NCBI GenBank assembly: GCA_023393375.1
Contig: JAEWLI010000204.1
Span: forward strand, 19,176-83,175
Direction: 5' to 3'
Length of the DNA stretch: 64,000 bases
From: Bacteroidota bacterium
GTDB taxonomy: Bacteria; Bacteroidota; Bacteroidia; Cytophagales; Cyclobacteriaceae
Shown here one piece after another: positions 54,774 to 63,873 of this stretch (the first letter of the stretch is position 1; every line of letters begins with the position of its first letter). The notes beneath the pieces were generated by a model, which was not told where the DNA came from, searched no databases, and was given only the letters and a program-made list of their open reading frames with translations. The position numbers and the translations under genes are program-made.

Positions 54774-56681
54774 TTATGTTTCATTTATTAAGATAATGCG
54801 CTGATTATCAGCCTTATCTATTTCTTTATAAAATTCTTGCAGCTCTTTGTATCTTTCTTTGGGGTAAATTCCTCCAAATATTTTCATAACCCGGATATAG
54901 GTAATGTGCCTTTCTCCTGGAATAACTTTGGAAAAATATTCACCAAAATCATATTTTAAATGCCTTTCCTCAGGAATAAACTCTGGGGAAAATGATTCCG
55001 GCAGGAAAATCTTTACTGTGTCTGCATCTTCGTATGGATATCTCATTTCAATTTCACTCAACCTGTTTTCCAGATCCTTAAGTTTAATCTCCGTTCGGCT
55101 CATCAGATTAGGAGAAAAGAAAATCCGTTTTCCACTGATAGAAGCATATCGCTTCACAATAAGATTTAGTTTTTCATTCGATTCTCCATTCGGATTATCC
55201 TTCACCTCAAAAGTGAAATTTTTAATTTCCAATCCATTCAGATCGATTAGTTCGTAGTACCACTTTTTCTGTTCCTCATAACTCAGAGATTTAATGTCAT
55301 TGTAAATGTCACTTTGATAACCTCTATACACAGTTTCAAGATTCAGGTATGCATCTCCCGAAACATCCAAATTGACTTCACCGTATCTCGACTGGAGATT
55401 CATCGCATTGCAAAATGTCTGGGTCTTTACCAGTCTACCTCCATCATCTGATATCAAAAGGGCATGTCTATTGGCAGTAAAAGTACCCAAAAATCCAAAA
55501 GACTGATTTTGGTTAGTGCATTCCAACCAAACAGTATCTTCTGCAATTGGCACGCACAAAATAACATGATTAAACTGATTATCAACAAAATCTGTAACAA
55601 TATCCGGATCTGTTCGGCCAGCATTCACCAGAGTATAATAGGATGTAACCCCGACAGCCTTCAGCATGGCTTTGGTGTAATTGACCAATCCTTTGCAATC
55701 ACCATACCCCACTTTATCAACAAAAGAAGCTTGAATAGGCTGCAGTCCGCCAATACCAAGTTGTATGCCTACATAACGGGTTTTCGATTGCATGTACTTA
55801 TATATTTTTTTTGTCTTCTCGTAATCAGACATTCCGGCTGTAAGCTGCTTGAGATGGCCAATCGTTGCTTCTGGCAATTCATCCCTGCCCTTGTTCAATT
55901 GATTGATCCAGCTTCCAAAGCTTTCCCATGACTTCATATTGCCTTTATATCCTTCGTATTCGAATTCAACAGGAGCAACCAATAAGGTGGGATTATAAGA
56001 CGAGTACCCGCATCTGTATGGTTCGGATTCCCTAATCACTGGAAGATTCTCAAGTGACCATTTATAGGTTTTAACACCTTTGTCAACAGATTCATCCACT
56101 TTACAATCAAGATACAACTCTTTATACCGGATAGGTAGATTTGCCGGAGCCACAATTGAGTATTCGGCTCTTTGAATTGATGATTTGGTTCCGAATCTTG
56201 GAGACCAGTCAGGATAGGTTACTATTCCAGATGTTTCTATTTCATATTCATATTCAATGGTAAATGGGTATGTAGGAACAGACAATTCTGCATATTTTAA
56301 TCTGACATCATCAACAAATGTTCCGTCAGGAGTATAGCTCCGGTCAATGATTTTACCTGATTTTAGCGTTTCTTGCTGCTTGCCAAACTGATTGTAGGTA
56401 GTTCCCTTAATACTTTTTACCTTTCTTATCTTATCATAATGAATTACCAATGTACCTAAATGAGAAGCCTGCTTTTTAAAAATCGTATAAACAATTTTAT
56501 AAGAAGTACTCGATTTTCCTGGAGAGATGATTTTATATTGTATGCTACTCTCCCTTACCACATAATCAGCATCTTTTACCAATTCCTCAGGAATATTTGA
56601 TACGGCATACTGAGGTTTATCCGCTGCAAAAACCAGTGTTGTAAAAGATATAAGACAAATAATGCCAAGTAATTTTTTCAT
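54774..56681 (-). CDS. DUF3857/transglutaminase-like protein, catalytic residues kept
   Basis: This 635-residue protein has a signal peptide (about 1-20) and an N-terminal DUF3857 domain (about 40-230). A transglutaminase-like domain (about 285-400) has the Cys in GYGDCKGLVNYTKAML, the His in NQFNHVILCVP, and Glu at the third position in VWLECTN. A further beta-rich part follows. It is probably periplasmic, acting on peptide amide bonds or cross-links. It lies five bases after a paralogue in the same operon. Confidence 0.88.
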   Translation of the reverse strand: MKKLLGIICLISFTTLVFAADKPQYAVSNIPEELVKDADYVVRESSIQYKIISPGKSSTSYKIVYTIFKKQASHLGTLVIHYDKIRKVKSIKGTTYNQFGKQQETLKSGKIIDRSYTPDGTFVDDVRLKYAELSVPTYPFTIEYEYEIETSGIVTYPDWSPRFGTKSSIQRAEYSIVAPANLPIRYKELYLDCKVDESVDKGVKTYKWSLENLPVIRESEPYRCGYSSYNPTLLVAPVEFEYEGYKGNMKSWESFGSWINQLNKGRDELPEATIGHLKQLTAGMSDYEKTKKIYKYMQSKTRYVGIQLGIGGLQPIQASFVDKVGYGDCKGLVNYTKAMLKAVGVTSYYTLVNAGRTDPDIVTDFVDNQFNHVILCVPIAEDTVWLECTNQNQSFGFLGTFTANRHALLISDDGGRLVKTQTFCNAMNLQSRYGEVNLDVSGDAYLNLETVYRGYQSDIYNDIKSLSYEEQKKWYYELIDLNGLEIKNFTFEVKDNPNGESNEKLNLIVKRYASISGKRIFFSPNLMSRTEIKLKDLENRLSEIEMRYPYEDADTVKIFLPESFSPEFIPEERHLKYDFGEYFSKVIPGERHITYIRVMKIFGGIYPKERYKELQEFYKEIDKADNQRIILINET

Positions 56682-56686
56682 TGCTT

Positions 56687-58690
56687 TCAGGATTTCTTTT
56701 TCAACACTATTTGTTCAGCACATTTAGCCACAATCAAATTGTGAAATTCTTTCAGTGCCGGGAAAAGGTCTGGTAAAAACATTGATTTTTTTATAGTATA
56801 ATTCACCGTTAATTTGATAGTGGAACCCAGGTTCACTATATTATATGAAAACCGCCCTCCATCGTTCGGTAGAGCCCATAATGCACCTTCGGGCAATTCT
56901 TCAACTTCATATCCTTCCGGTACATTCAAGTTGATTTGATACAGGTTAGTAACCGGATAAGCATAATCTATTGGATATTTTCTTGTTTCCTGTTTGAAAG
57001 GATTCTCCTTAAAACCTTCGGATAGCAATGGGTGAATAAATATGGTATTTCCAGCTGGTATAGCAGCATCAACAATTTGGAGATCATAAGTTGTTGTGAG
57101 CTTTTCTCCAAGGTTTTCCAGATTCTCAAACTGATGGGACACGATCTCCCAGTGTTTCTTTTCGTCTTTTAATGATTTTATATAATCATCCTGACTATAC
57201 AGAATTTGTTTACGTTTGTTAACCGCATCATATCCACTGAAAACATGCATAATTTTACCTACCAACAAACCATCTTCTTGTATGGTCATATCTGCAGTAA
57301 ACATACTTGTACTTCCAGTAGTGCTTGCTATATCAATGAATTTTCCTTTCTCTGAAATTATTCTGCCTAAGTGATTTAAACATCTTGCTGGTAGCTGACC
57401 CGGCACTATGTACTTATCTGTGGCATCCAACAAAAGGTATTTGCCATCCAGCTCCACAGCTGCTATAACATAATTGAACTTATTTATGATGGGATAAACC
57501 GGATGTATCCGGCCATTGTCACGGGTACTGAGTATGACTGGATTGGCTTCTAATCCAATTTCTCTTAATGCAGACACCAGCATGAGATTGATCTCGGCAG
57601 AATTCCCTACTTTATCATTAAACGCTTTTCTAATATTCGACTCACATAAAAAACTTCTTTTTTCATTCCATTCCATATTCTGCCGTACAAAGGTATACAC
57701 CTTTGCTATTTTACAATTATTGTCAGAACAATCACGTATAAGAGCATACAATTCTTCTTTCATAAATCCGGACCTGTTGATTTGCACACCGAATTTTTCA
57801 TGTTCCAGAAGTTTTTTCTGTACTTCTGGCCAATCTGCTAATACATTTTCAATCCGGCTATATGGCATATTTATCGTTGCTATTTGAAATTCCACTTTTG
57901 TCAGGAAATCTTCCTGCGTGGTGATATATTTTTCGGAAGCCATGCCCGGAGCGTCTTTTACAGCCCAAAAATGCATATCGTTGGTATAAAGTTCAGAATG
58001 GATTTGTCCGTTGCTCATCGGTATTTTAATAGATGCTGATTCCTTCTTTGTATCATAAATATAAAAAGGTTCATACCCCTGGCTGAATTTATGGAAATTA
58101 TAATATTGAGGAACTCTCAAAGTATATTCACTCCAGGCTACCGGAATTGAACGCTGGAAATACCATTCTCTGATTTCTCTAAAATCCGATGTGATTTTGT
58201 ATGAAAATTCCAAAACACTTCCGACTGCCACATTGGGTAGGGAAAATTTTTGAACACTTTTAAATTCTGACCTCTTATCTTCGTAGACATCCTTTTTGGA
58301 AATTTTACTTTCTATAATATTTCCATTCTCCAGGTTATAGGTAGATGCCTTGAGGTTAGTAACGAATTCTTTTGTAGATCCCGAAGTATATATCGGGATC
58401 TCGATATTCGCATACTCATAACCACTGTTCTTCAGGATCTTTATCCGGCAGTGTCTTTCAAATATGATCTGGAAACCTTTAGTCTGATTGTAGTCAAAAT
58501 AAGTGTTGCCAATATCTGCTAAAACCACTGCAACAGCTCCAGTATCTCTTTCATAGCTTTTCATTATCAATTCATCCATACCCACTTTACCATACTTCAT
58601 TTTGGTTTTTTCATTATAAAATTGTGCATGAAGATTCGTAGAGATCATCAGGAACAATAATCCTAATAGCCTAATAGAAGTTGTTCTCAT
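56687..58690 (-). CDS. DUF3857/transglutaminase-like protein, catalytic residues lost
   Basis: This 667-residue protein shares signal peptide, DUF3857 and transglutaminase-like layout with its downstream neighbour. Where the catalytic Cys belongs the sequence reads VGNSAEINLML, and in place of the His it has NKFNYVIAAV. Only the Asp (YLLLDATDKY) remains. It therefore looks like a non-enzymatic member that binds rather than cuts or links. Other Bacteroidetes carry similar NSAEIN forms. Its stop codon is five bases before the next start. Confidence 0.85.
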   Translation of the reverse strand: MRTTSIRLLGLLFLMISTNLHAQFYNEKTKMKYGKVGMDELIMKSYERDTGAVAVVLADIGNTYFDYNQTKGFQIIFERHCRIKILKNSGYEYANIEIPIYTSGSTKEFVTNLKASTYNLENGNIIESKISKKDVYEDKRSEFKSVQKFSLPNVAVGSVLEFSYKITSDFREIREWYFQRSIPVAWSEYTLRVPQYYNFHKFSQGYEPFYIYDTKKESASIKIPMSNGQIHSELYTNDMHFWAVKDAPGMASEKYITTQEDFLTKVEFQIATINMPYSRIENVLADWPEVQKKLLEHEKFGVQINRSGFMKEELYALIRDCSDNNCKIAKVYTFVRQNMEWNEKRSFLCESNIRKAFNDKVGNSAEINLMLVSALREIGLEANPVILSTRDNGRIHPVYPIINKFNYVIAAVELDGKYLLLDATDKYIVPGQLPARCLNHLGRIISEKGKFIDIASTTGSTSMFTADMTIQEDGLLVGKIMHVFSGYDAVNKRKQILYSQDDYIKSLKDEKKHWEIVSHQFENLENLGEKLTTTYDLQIVDAAIPAGNTIFIHPLLSEGFKENPFKQETRKYPIDYAYPVTNLYQINLNVPEGYEVEELPEGALWALPNDGGRFSYNIVNLGSTIKLTVNYTIKKSMFLPDLFPALKEFHNLIVAKCAEQIVLKKKS

Positions 58691-59088
58691 AACATTATGA
58701 TTTTAAAGAAACGAATTTAATCGTACAATATAACATTAAAAAAATTAAATTCCAATTTAATGACTAAAAATTATTGGTATATGTAAGGTTAAATTTGCAA
58801 TAAATATGATTGGATATAAATTTGACAATGGTAATAGACAGCCAAATAGGTTAATATGAATGTAATCGATGACGGTAACCGTTAGCAGATATGTTACACG
58901 ATTGCAACATAGGTAATTAGGTCAAAAGCTAAATTATCTTCTGATACCAACAGGATATTTTAATAAAAAAAGAAGTGTAATTAGATAGATTATGGTGTCA
59001 ATATTAGATTTATTGAATCACATATCGCAATCAGTTTTAAAAATCAGAAAAAGCTAAACGAAGCCAAAATCAGAATTACAATATCTCC
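58691..59088. other. 398-base AT-rich intergenic region
   Basis: This lies between two minus-strand genes. It holds one AT-rich palindrome (ATTAAATT-CC-AATTTAAT at 58744-58761) about 55 bases upstream of the DUF3857 operon, and otherwise nothing recognised. Confidence 0.5.
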
Positions 59089-60159
59089 TTATTCATGTTT
59101 CAGCTTTACTTTGGGAGTTAACGGATGGCCTACACACACCAACACATAACCATCGGCTATCTCCTGATCACTTAAGCCTTCGTCTTCATCCATTTTTACT
59201 TCCCCCTCCAATTTTAAACATCTACAAGTGGAGCAAATACCGCTTTGGCAGGAATATGGCATATCTATATCATTGTCCAATGCTGATTCAAGAATGGTTC
59301 TACCCGGCTTTACGGTAAATTGATATTCTTCATTGCCCATCAAAAGGGTGACCTCACTAGGTTCTGCACTTCCTGTGGATTTTTTCTTCTCTTCGATTAC
59401 AAATCGTTCTTTATGAATATTGTCCTGAGTGACACCGATGGATGATAAATATTTCTCCACCACAGCCATCATGCCTCCAGGTCCACAAATAAAATAATCC
59501 GTTGTGTCAAATGAGGGAGATTCGCTTAATGTCTGTTTTATTGTGTCTTCGGTAATACGCCCCTTTAAACCTTGCCAATCAGACTCTGGTTGCGATAATA
59601 CGTGCACTACCTTTAATCGGCCTTCTTTTTCCCTGCTTAATTTTTCCAGTCGTTCTTTAAATATTATTGAGGATTGGTTCCGGTTGCCATATACCAAAGT
59701 AACCAAGCTTTGAGGCTCTTTCTCAAGTGCAGAGATGATAATCGACATCAAAGGCGTAATGCCGCTGCCTCCAGCAACCATTACAAAATGCCTGCGGTTG
59801 GATGAAGAAAACTCAGTGGTGAAATTTCCTTCCGGCATTAATACTTTAATTTTTTCTCCTGGCTTGGCTTTTTCAAACAAATAGTTTGATACCCTACCTT
59901 CCGGATCTTTTTTAATAGTTATTGCCGGAGCTTCCTGAAGGTAAGGGGAAGTATTTAACGAATAACATCTTCGCTCTTCTTTACCGGCTACTTCACAAAT
60001 ACAAGTCAGGTATTGTCCGGCTTTGTATTTTAAATCACCTTCCTCTGGTTGTTCAAACTCGATGGTGATGGTATCTGAAGTTTCCCTAATGATGCTCTTT
60101 ATAGTTAAAGTGGAATGTTGGGATTTGTTTTTTTTCTTCTTAAAAAGATTGAAAACCAT
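59089..60159 (-). CDS. Flavin/2Fe-2S ferredoxin reductase-like oxidoreductase
   Basis: This 356-residue three-domain protein has an FAD-binding domain with RCYSLNTSP (about residue 63), an NAD(P)-binding domain with GGSGITPLMSII and DYFICGPGGMM, and a C-terminal plant-type 2Fe-2S ferredoxin domain. The cluster Cys residues are in SCQSGICSTC plus LVCVGHP. The layout equals PaaE/Hcp-type reductases that pass electrons from NAD(P)H to an oxygenase. No oxygenase gene is adjacent, so the partner is unknown. An N-terminal basic run (KKKKNK) is not a signal peptide. Confidence 0.9.
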   Translation of the reverse strand: MVFNLFKKKKNKSQHSTLTIKSIIRETSDTITIEFEQPEEGDLKYKAGQYLTCICEVAGKEERRCYSLNTSPYLQEAPAITIKKDPEGRVSNYLFEKAKPGEKIKVLMPEGNFTTEFSSSNRRHFVMVAGGSGITPLMSIIISALEKEPQSLVTLVYGNRNQSSIIFKERLEKLSREKEGRLKVVHVLSQPESDWQGLKGRITEDTIKQTLSESPSFDTTDYFICGPGGMMAVVEKYLSSIGVTQDNIHKERFVIEEKKKSTGSAEPSEVTLLMGNEEYQFTVKPGRTILESALDNDIDMPYSCQSGICSTCRCLKLEGEVKMDEDEGLSDQEIADGYVLVCVGHPLTPKVKLKHE

Positions 60160-60317
60160 TTTATAATATTTTTTAAACCTCGTTAGCTAAACAAATAAAA
60201 CAAAAAGATGTCTTATGTAACCGGCAAAATTATCTTATAAAAATGAGTAAACCAAAGAGGGGGACGGAGCAATAGAGGAAATTAAACTTTAAAATGAGTA
60301 ATGAATGTTCATTGATG

Positions 60318-60361
60318 AAGGAGAAAGGAACAAGGAGAAAGGAACAAGGAGAAAGGAACAA
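60318..60361 (+). repeat. Three tandem copies of a 14-base purine-rich unit
   Basis: AAGGAGAAAGGAAC occurs three times without change (60318-60331, 60332-60345, 60346-60359), plus two bases of a fourth copy. It lies in the gap before purB and is wholly purine apart from one C per unit. Confidence 0.9.
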
Positions 60362-60370
60362 AACCCACTT

Positions 60371-60454
60371 CAACTCCCCACCTCACCGACTTCACAAATC
60401 CCCAGCTTTCTCACAGATAGCACGGATATCACAGATATCATCAACTCCCCACCT
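60371..60454 (+). repeat. Direct repeats in the purB upstream gap
   Basis: CAACTCCCCACC...TTCACAAAT occurs at 60371-60399 and again from 60442, the second copy lacking the eight bases TCACCGAC. Between them TCACAGATA occurs twice (60411, 60429). The C-rich composition contrasts with the AT-rich surroundings. Confidence 0.7.
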
Positions 60455-60529
60455 TCACAAATAACCATTAAAGACTCATGATTATAGCAACAATTACTTT
60501 ATCAGGAAATATAAATCAACATTTTTGGA

Positions 60530-60537
60530 TATTTTTG
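60530..60537 (+). promoter_or_regulatory. -7 promoter element of purB
   Basis: TATTTTTG matches TAnnTTTG, 26 bases before the purB start codon. No good TTG lies at the right distance upstream. Confidence 0.45.
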
Positions 60538-60563
60538 CACCTTCTTTTAAAAACGACAACAAA

Positions 60564-61925
60564 ATGGAACTTAATGCCCTTACCGCTATTACCCCTGTTG
60601 ATGGAAGATACAGAAAGCAGACTGAGGAGATGGCAGGTTATTTTTCTGAATTTGGATTGATCCAGTATCGTGTAATGGTAGAGGTGGAGTACTTTATTGC
60701 ACTGTGCCATATACCCCTGCCACAACTCTCAAAGATCGAAAAGACTACCTTGGATAATATTAGGAATATCTATCAACAATTTTCGATGGATGACGCCTTA
60801 AGGGTAAAAGAAATAGAAAAGACCACCAATCATGATGTGAAAGCAGTAGAATATTTTATTAAAGAAAAATTCGATGTGGTGGGTTTGAGTGACTATAAAG
60901 AGTTTATTCATTTTGGACTTACCTCACAGGATATCAATAATACGGCTACACCTTTATTGTTGAAAGAGGCTTTTCACAATATTTACTTGCCGCAAATTGA
61001 CCGGATCCTGGAATTGATTACCGCATTAGCCGCTGAAACCCTGGAGACCCCAATGCTGGCACGTACGCATGGCCAGCCGGCATCTCCTACTACATTTGGG
61101 AAAGAGTTTATGGTATTTCATAATAGGATAAAAGAACAGGTAAAGCTGTTGAAGGAGATACCGCATGCAGCTAAATTTGGAGGTGCTACGGGTAATTTTA
61201 ATGCACACCAAGTTGCTTATCCACAGATCGACTGGAATGATTTTGCCAATCATTTCCTGTTAAATATTTTAGGATTGAAGAGAAGTTACCCCACAACACA
61301 AATCGAGCATTACGATTATTTGGCTACGCTGTTTGATGGTATGAAACGGATCAACACTATTTTGATTGATTTTTGTCGTGACGTATGGCAATACATCTCC
61401 ATGAATTACCTGAAACAAAAGATCAAAGCCAACGAAGTAGGATCTTCTGCAATGCCCCATAAAGTAAATCCAATAGATTTTGAAAATGCTGAAGGAAATC
61501 TGGGTATTGCCAATGCTATATTCGAGCATTTGTCAGCCAAACTGCCCATTTCCAGGCTCCAAAGAGACCTGACTGACTCCACTGTTTTAAGAAATGTGGG
61601 TGTTCCTGTAGCACATTCGCATATTGCATTTTCATCTATAATTAAAGGAATGGGTAAGATAGAACTGAATGTTGCCGCAATCAATCAGGATTTGGAAGAT
61701 CATTGGGTAGTTGTATCAGAAGGTATTCAGACGATTTTGAGAAGAGAAGGATATCCGGAACCGTATGAAGCCCTCAAAGCATTGACCCGTACCAATAAAA
61801 AGATCAATTCGATCGTGATGCATGAATTTATTGATCAATTAAAAGTGAATGACACGGTAAAAAATGAATTGAAACAACTTACACCCTTTAATTATACCGG
61901 TGTGAAATATTTTATTGGGGATTAA
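60564..61925 (+). CDS. purB: Adenylosuccinate lyase
   Basis: The ATG at 60564 (MELNALTAITPVDGRY) is chosen over an upstream in-frame ATG because it begins at the conserved N-terminus and lies after the promoter element. This gives 453 residues. TSQDINNTATPLLL, the catalytic-His region ARTHGQPASPTTFGKE, and the fumarase/lyase signature GSSAMPHKVNPIDFENAEG are present. It works twice in purine synthesis: on SAICAR and on adenylosuccinate. It is convergent with the SHOCT gene over a three-base gap. Confidence 0.97.
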   Translation: MELNALTAITPVDGRYRKQTEEMAGYFSEFGLIQYRVMVEVEYFIALCHIPLPQLSKIEKTTLDNIRNIYQQFSMDDALRVKEIEKTTNHDVKAVEYFIKEKFDVVGLSDYKEFIHFGLTSQDINNTATPLLLKEAFHNIYLPQIDRILELITALAAETLETPMLARTHGQPASPTTFGKEFMVFHNRIKEQVKLLKEIPHAAKFGGATGNFNAHQVAYPQIDWNDFANHFLLNILGLKRSYPTTQIEHYDYLATLFDGMKRINTILIDFCRDVWQYISMNYLKQKIKANEVGSSAMPHKVNPIDFENAEGNLGIANAIFEHLSAKLPISRLQRDLTDSTVLRNVGVPVAHSHIAFSSIIKGMGKIELNVAAINQDLEDHWVVVSEGIQTILRREGYPEPYEALKALTRTNKKINSIVMHEFIDQLKVNDTVKNELKQLTPFNYTGVKYFIGD

Positions 61926-61928
61926 GCA

Positions 61929-62165
61929 TTACCGATGGGGTTTCTTTCCTGTCAGTTCATCCTTTTCTTTTTTATATTCAGCTTCATCGATTTCGCCGTT
62001 TCTGAATCTTCCTTCCAAAATTTCAAGTTCAGCTTCCTTTACCATAAAATTGGAAGACCCTTTGGATCGTGCGGATTTAATGAACATCCAAACGAGAAAG
62101 ATAATGGCAAGGATGATAATGATCCACCAAATGATACTCATGCCTGAGGTGCCGTTTTCTACCAT
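61929..62165 (-). CDS. Small membrane protein with SHOCT domain
   Basis: This 78-residue protein has one membrane helix (about 9-29; SIIWWIIIILAIIFLVWMF) and a C-terminal SHOCT motif (AELEILEGRFRNGEIDEAEYKKEKDEL). SHOCT domains are short oligomerisation units at the ends of many small proteins. Its ATG lies inside the last codons of the upstream 48-codon ORF (ATGGTAG overlap), which suggests coupled translation. Confidence 0.85.
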   Translation of the reverse strand: MVENGTSGMSIIWWIIIILAIIFLVWMFIKSARSKGSSNFMVKEAELEILEGRFRNGEIDEAEYKKEKDELTGKKPHR

Positions 62166-62305
62166 TTTGTTTGTCCGTTTTCCTCAATTAACTGATTAGA
62201 TTTGCCTTTGTTTTGAGGCATTAAAAAATTGCTCAAAGTTTCATTAGACAGAAAAAGAAAACTGACAATAGAAATTATTAGAAAGATTTTAATCATCAAC
62301 CCCAT
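62159..62305 (-). CDS. Small membrane or exported protein upstream of the SHOCT gene
   Basis: An ATG at 62305 opens a 48-codon ORF that ends in the sequence ATGGTAG, where the next gene starts. The product has an N-terminal hydrophobic helix (MIKIFLIISIVSFLFL) and a polar tail (MPQNKGKSNQLIEENGQ). It is unrecognised. The seven-base overlap with the SHOCT gene is the best evidence that it is real; together they could form a two-component small membrane unit. Confidence 0.5.
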   Translation of the reverse strand: MGLMIKIFLIISIVSFLFLSNETLSNFLMPQNKGKSNQLIEENGQTKW

Positions 62306-62381
62306 AATCTTATCTTTTTTGCCGGCTATCCATAACCTTAAGGCGATATGTTGGTTTTTTTATAAACCAAATTTAATCATT

Positions 62382-62636
62382 ATGGCTAAGGATCATGGAC
62401 CACAAATCAAAGATGACGAGCAGTATGAGGCTTTGAGAAAGACGGGTATGAGCAAACAAAAAGCTGCACGAATTGCGAATACAGACAGGTCAACTGCTGG
62501 AAAAAGAGGTGGCGAAGGTAAGAAGTATGAAGATCGATCAAAAAAGGAATTGGTTCAGAAGGCAAAAGAAGTAGGAATACCCAAGTATTCAAAAATGAAG
62601 AAAGATGAACTGATTCATGCGTTAAGAAACAATTGA
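62382..62636 (+). CDS. Small basic protein with Rho-N/SAP-like C-terminus
   Basis: The start is placed at the ATG at 62382 (MAKDHGPQIKDDEQYEALRKTGMSK), giving 84 residues; the frame runs further upstream without conserved features. The N-terminal part has the stretch GMSKQKAARIANTDRSTAGKRGG, seen in small DUF7218-type proteins. The C-terminal part (RSKKELVQKAKEVGIPKYSKMKKDELIHAL) looks like a Rho N-terminal or SAP-like nucleic-acid-binding helix pair. Nucleic-acid binding is inferred. Confidence 0.85.
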   Translation: MAKDHGPQIKDDEQYEALRKTGMSKQKAARIANTDRSTAGKRGGEGKKYEDRSKKELVQKAKEVGIPKYSKMKKDELIHALRNN

Positions 62637-62637
62637 C

Positions 62638-63873
62638 TTAGTCCTTTTTTCTGCTTTTGGTAAAATTCTTTTTACCTCCACGTTTTTTAAAACCACCACG
62701 CCCATCCTGTGGTTTGGTTGCCATTGGGTTATACTCGGGACCTTCACCAAGGAATTCAGGGATTTTAGCTTTAGTTACAGGCTTTCCCAATAAGTGTTCG
62801 ATGCGCTGGAAACTTCGTTGATCTCTTTCATTGATCAAAGTAAAAGCAAAACCCTGAGCAGCAGCCCTGGCCGTCCGTCCAATACGGTGAATATAATCCT
62901 CCCCCTCTTTAGGGACATCGAAATTCACCACCAAATCAATATCTTCAATGTCGATTCCACGTGAAAGAATATCAGTGGCAATCAAAGCCTTTAACTCCCT
63001 GTTCCTGAAATTAAGAAGGATCTTTTGTCTTTCAGACTGATCCAGATCAGAGTGAATATCTTCAACCGAAAGAGCACTTCGTTTCAGTTCCTGGCTTAGT
63101 TCTTTTGCACTTTTTTTGGTAGAGCAAAATACAAGCGCACTTTTTACGCGTTTTGCCGAAAGTAAATATTTCACCAAAGGTATTTTCTGAGTCTCATGAA
63201 CCACAAATGCAGCCTGAACGACTCTTTCTGCGGGTTTGGATATGGCAATATTTATTTCTTCCGGATTTTGAAGGGTCTTTTTAGCCAAATCTCTGATCTT
63301 TGGAGGCATGGTAGCAGAAAATAACAGGTTTTGCCTTTTCTTAGGGAGGTAAGAAAGGATCTTCATGATATCATCGTTGAAACCCATATCCAACATCCGG
63401 TCGGCTTCATCCAAGACCAGGTATTCCAGCATATCGATTTTTACATACCCTAAATTCAAATGGGCGATTAACCTGCCTGGAGTTCCTACCACTACATCAA
63501 CACCGGTCGATAATGCTTGTTTTTCGCGTGAGAATGAAGCACCGTCGCCACCACCGAAAACAGCGATAGAGCTTACAGAAGTAAAGTACGACAACCCTTC
63601 CATGTGCTGGTCAATTTGAATGGCCAATTCTCTGGTGGGTACAATAATTAGTGCTTTTATATGCTCATCAGACTTTGAGCTAATAATTTTATTGATGATT
63701 GGGAGCAGAAAAGCTGCTGTTTTGCCAGTACCAGTTTGTGCTGATCCTATGATGTCCCTGCCTTCCAGAATTAGGGGAATAGCTTTTTCCTGTATAGGTG
63801 TGGCTGTTTTAAATCCAATGGCTTCAATGCCATTTAATAGTTCTTCTTTAAAATCAAAATCTTTGAAATCCAA
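62638..63873 (-). CDS. DEAD-box RNA helicase, RhlE-type
   Basis: This 411-residue protein has all core motifs: Q-motif (TPIQEKAIP), motif I AQTGTGKT, PTRELAIQ, GTPGRL, DEAD, SAT, and HRIGRTARA. The C-terminal tail is basic and glycine-rich (RGGFKKRGGKKNFTKSRKK), which is typical of RhlE proteins and binds RNA. It would unwind structured RNA in ribosome assembly or RNA decay, often in the cold. Its start is 127 bases from the window edge, and its stop lies one base from the end of the convergent small basic gene. Confidence 0.95.
   Translation of the reverse strand: MDFKDFDFKEELLNGIEAIGFKTATPIQEKAIPLILEGRDIIGSAQTGTGKTAAFLLPIINKIISSKSDEHIKALIIVPTRELAIQIDQHMEGLSYFTSVSSIAVFGGGDGASFSREKQALSTGVDVVVGTPGRLIAHLNLGYVKIDMLEYLVLDEADRMLDMGFNDDIMKILSYLPKKRQNLLFSATMPPKIRDLAKKTLQNPEEINIAISKPAERVVQAAFVVHETQKIPLVKYLLSAKRVKSALVFCSTKKSAKELSQELKRSALSVEDIHSDLDQSERQKILLNFRNRELKALIATDILSRGIDIEDIDLVVNFDVPKEGEDYIHRIGRTARAAAQGFAFTLINERDQRSFQRIEHLLGKPVTKAKIPEFLGEGPEYNPMATKPQDGRGGFKKRGGKKNFTKSRKKD

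Noticed and set aside
58744..58761. AT-only palindrome as a regulatory site
   Set aside because: ATTAAATT-CC-AATTTAAT is expected by chance in such AT-rich DNA; listed only as part of the gap.
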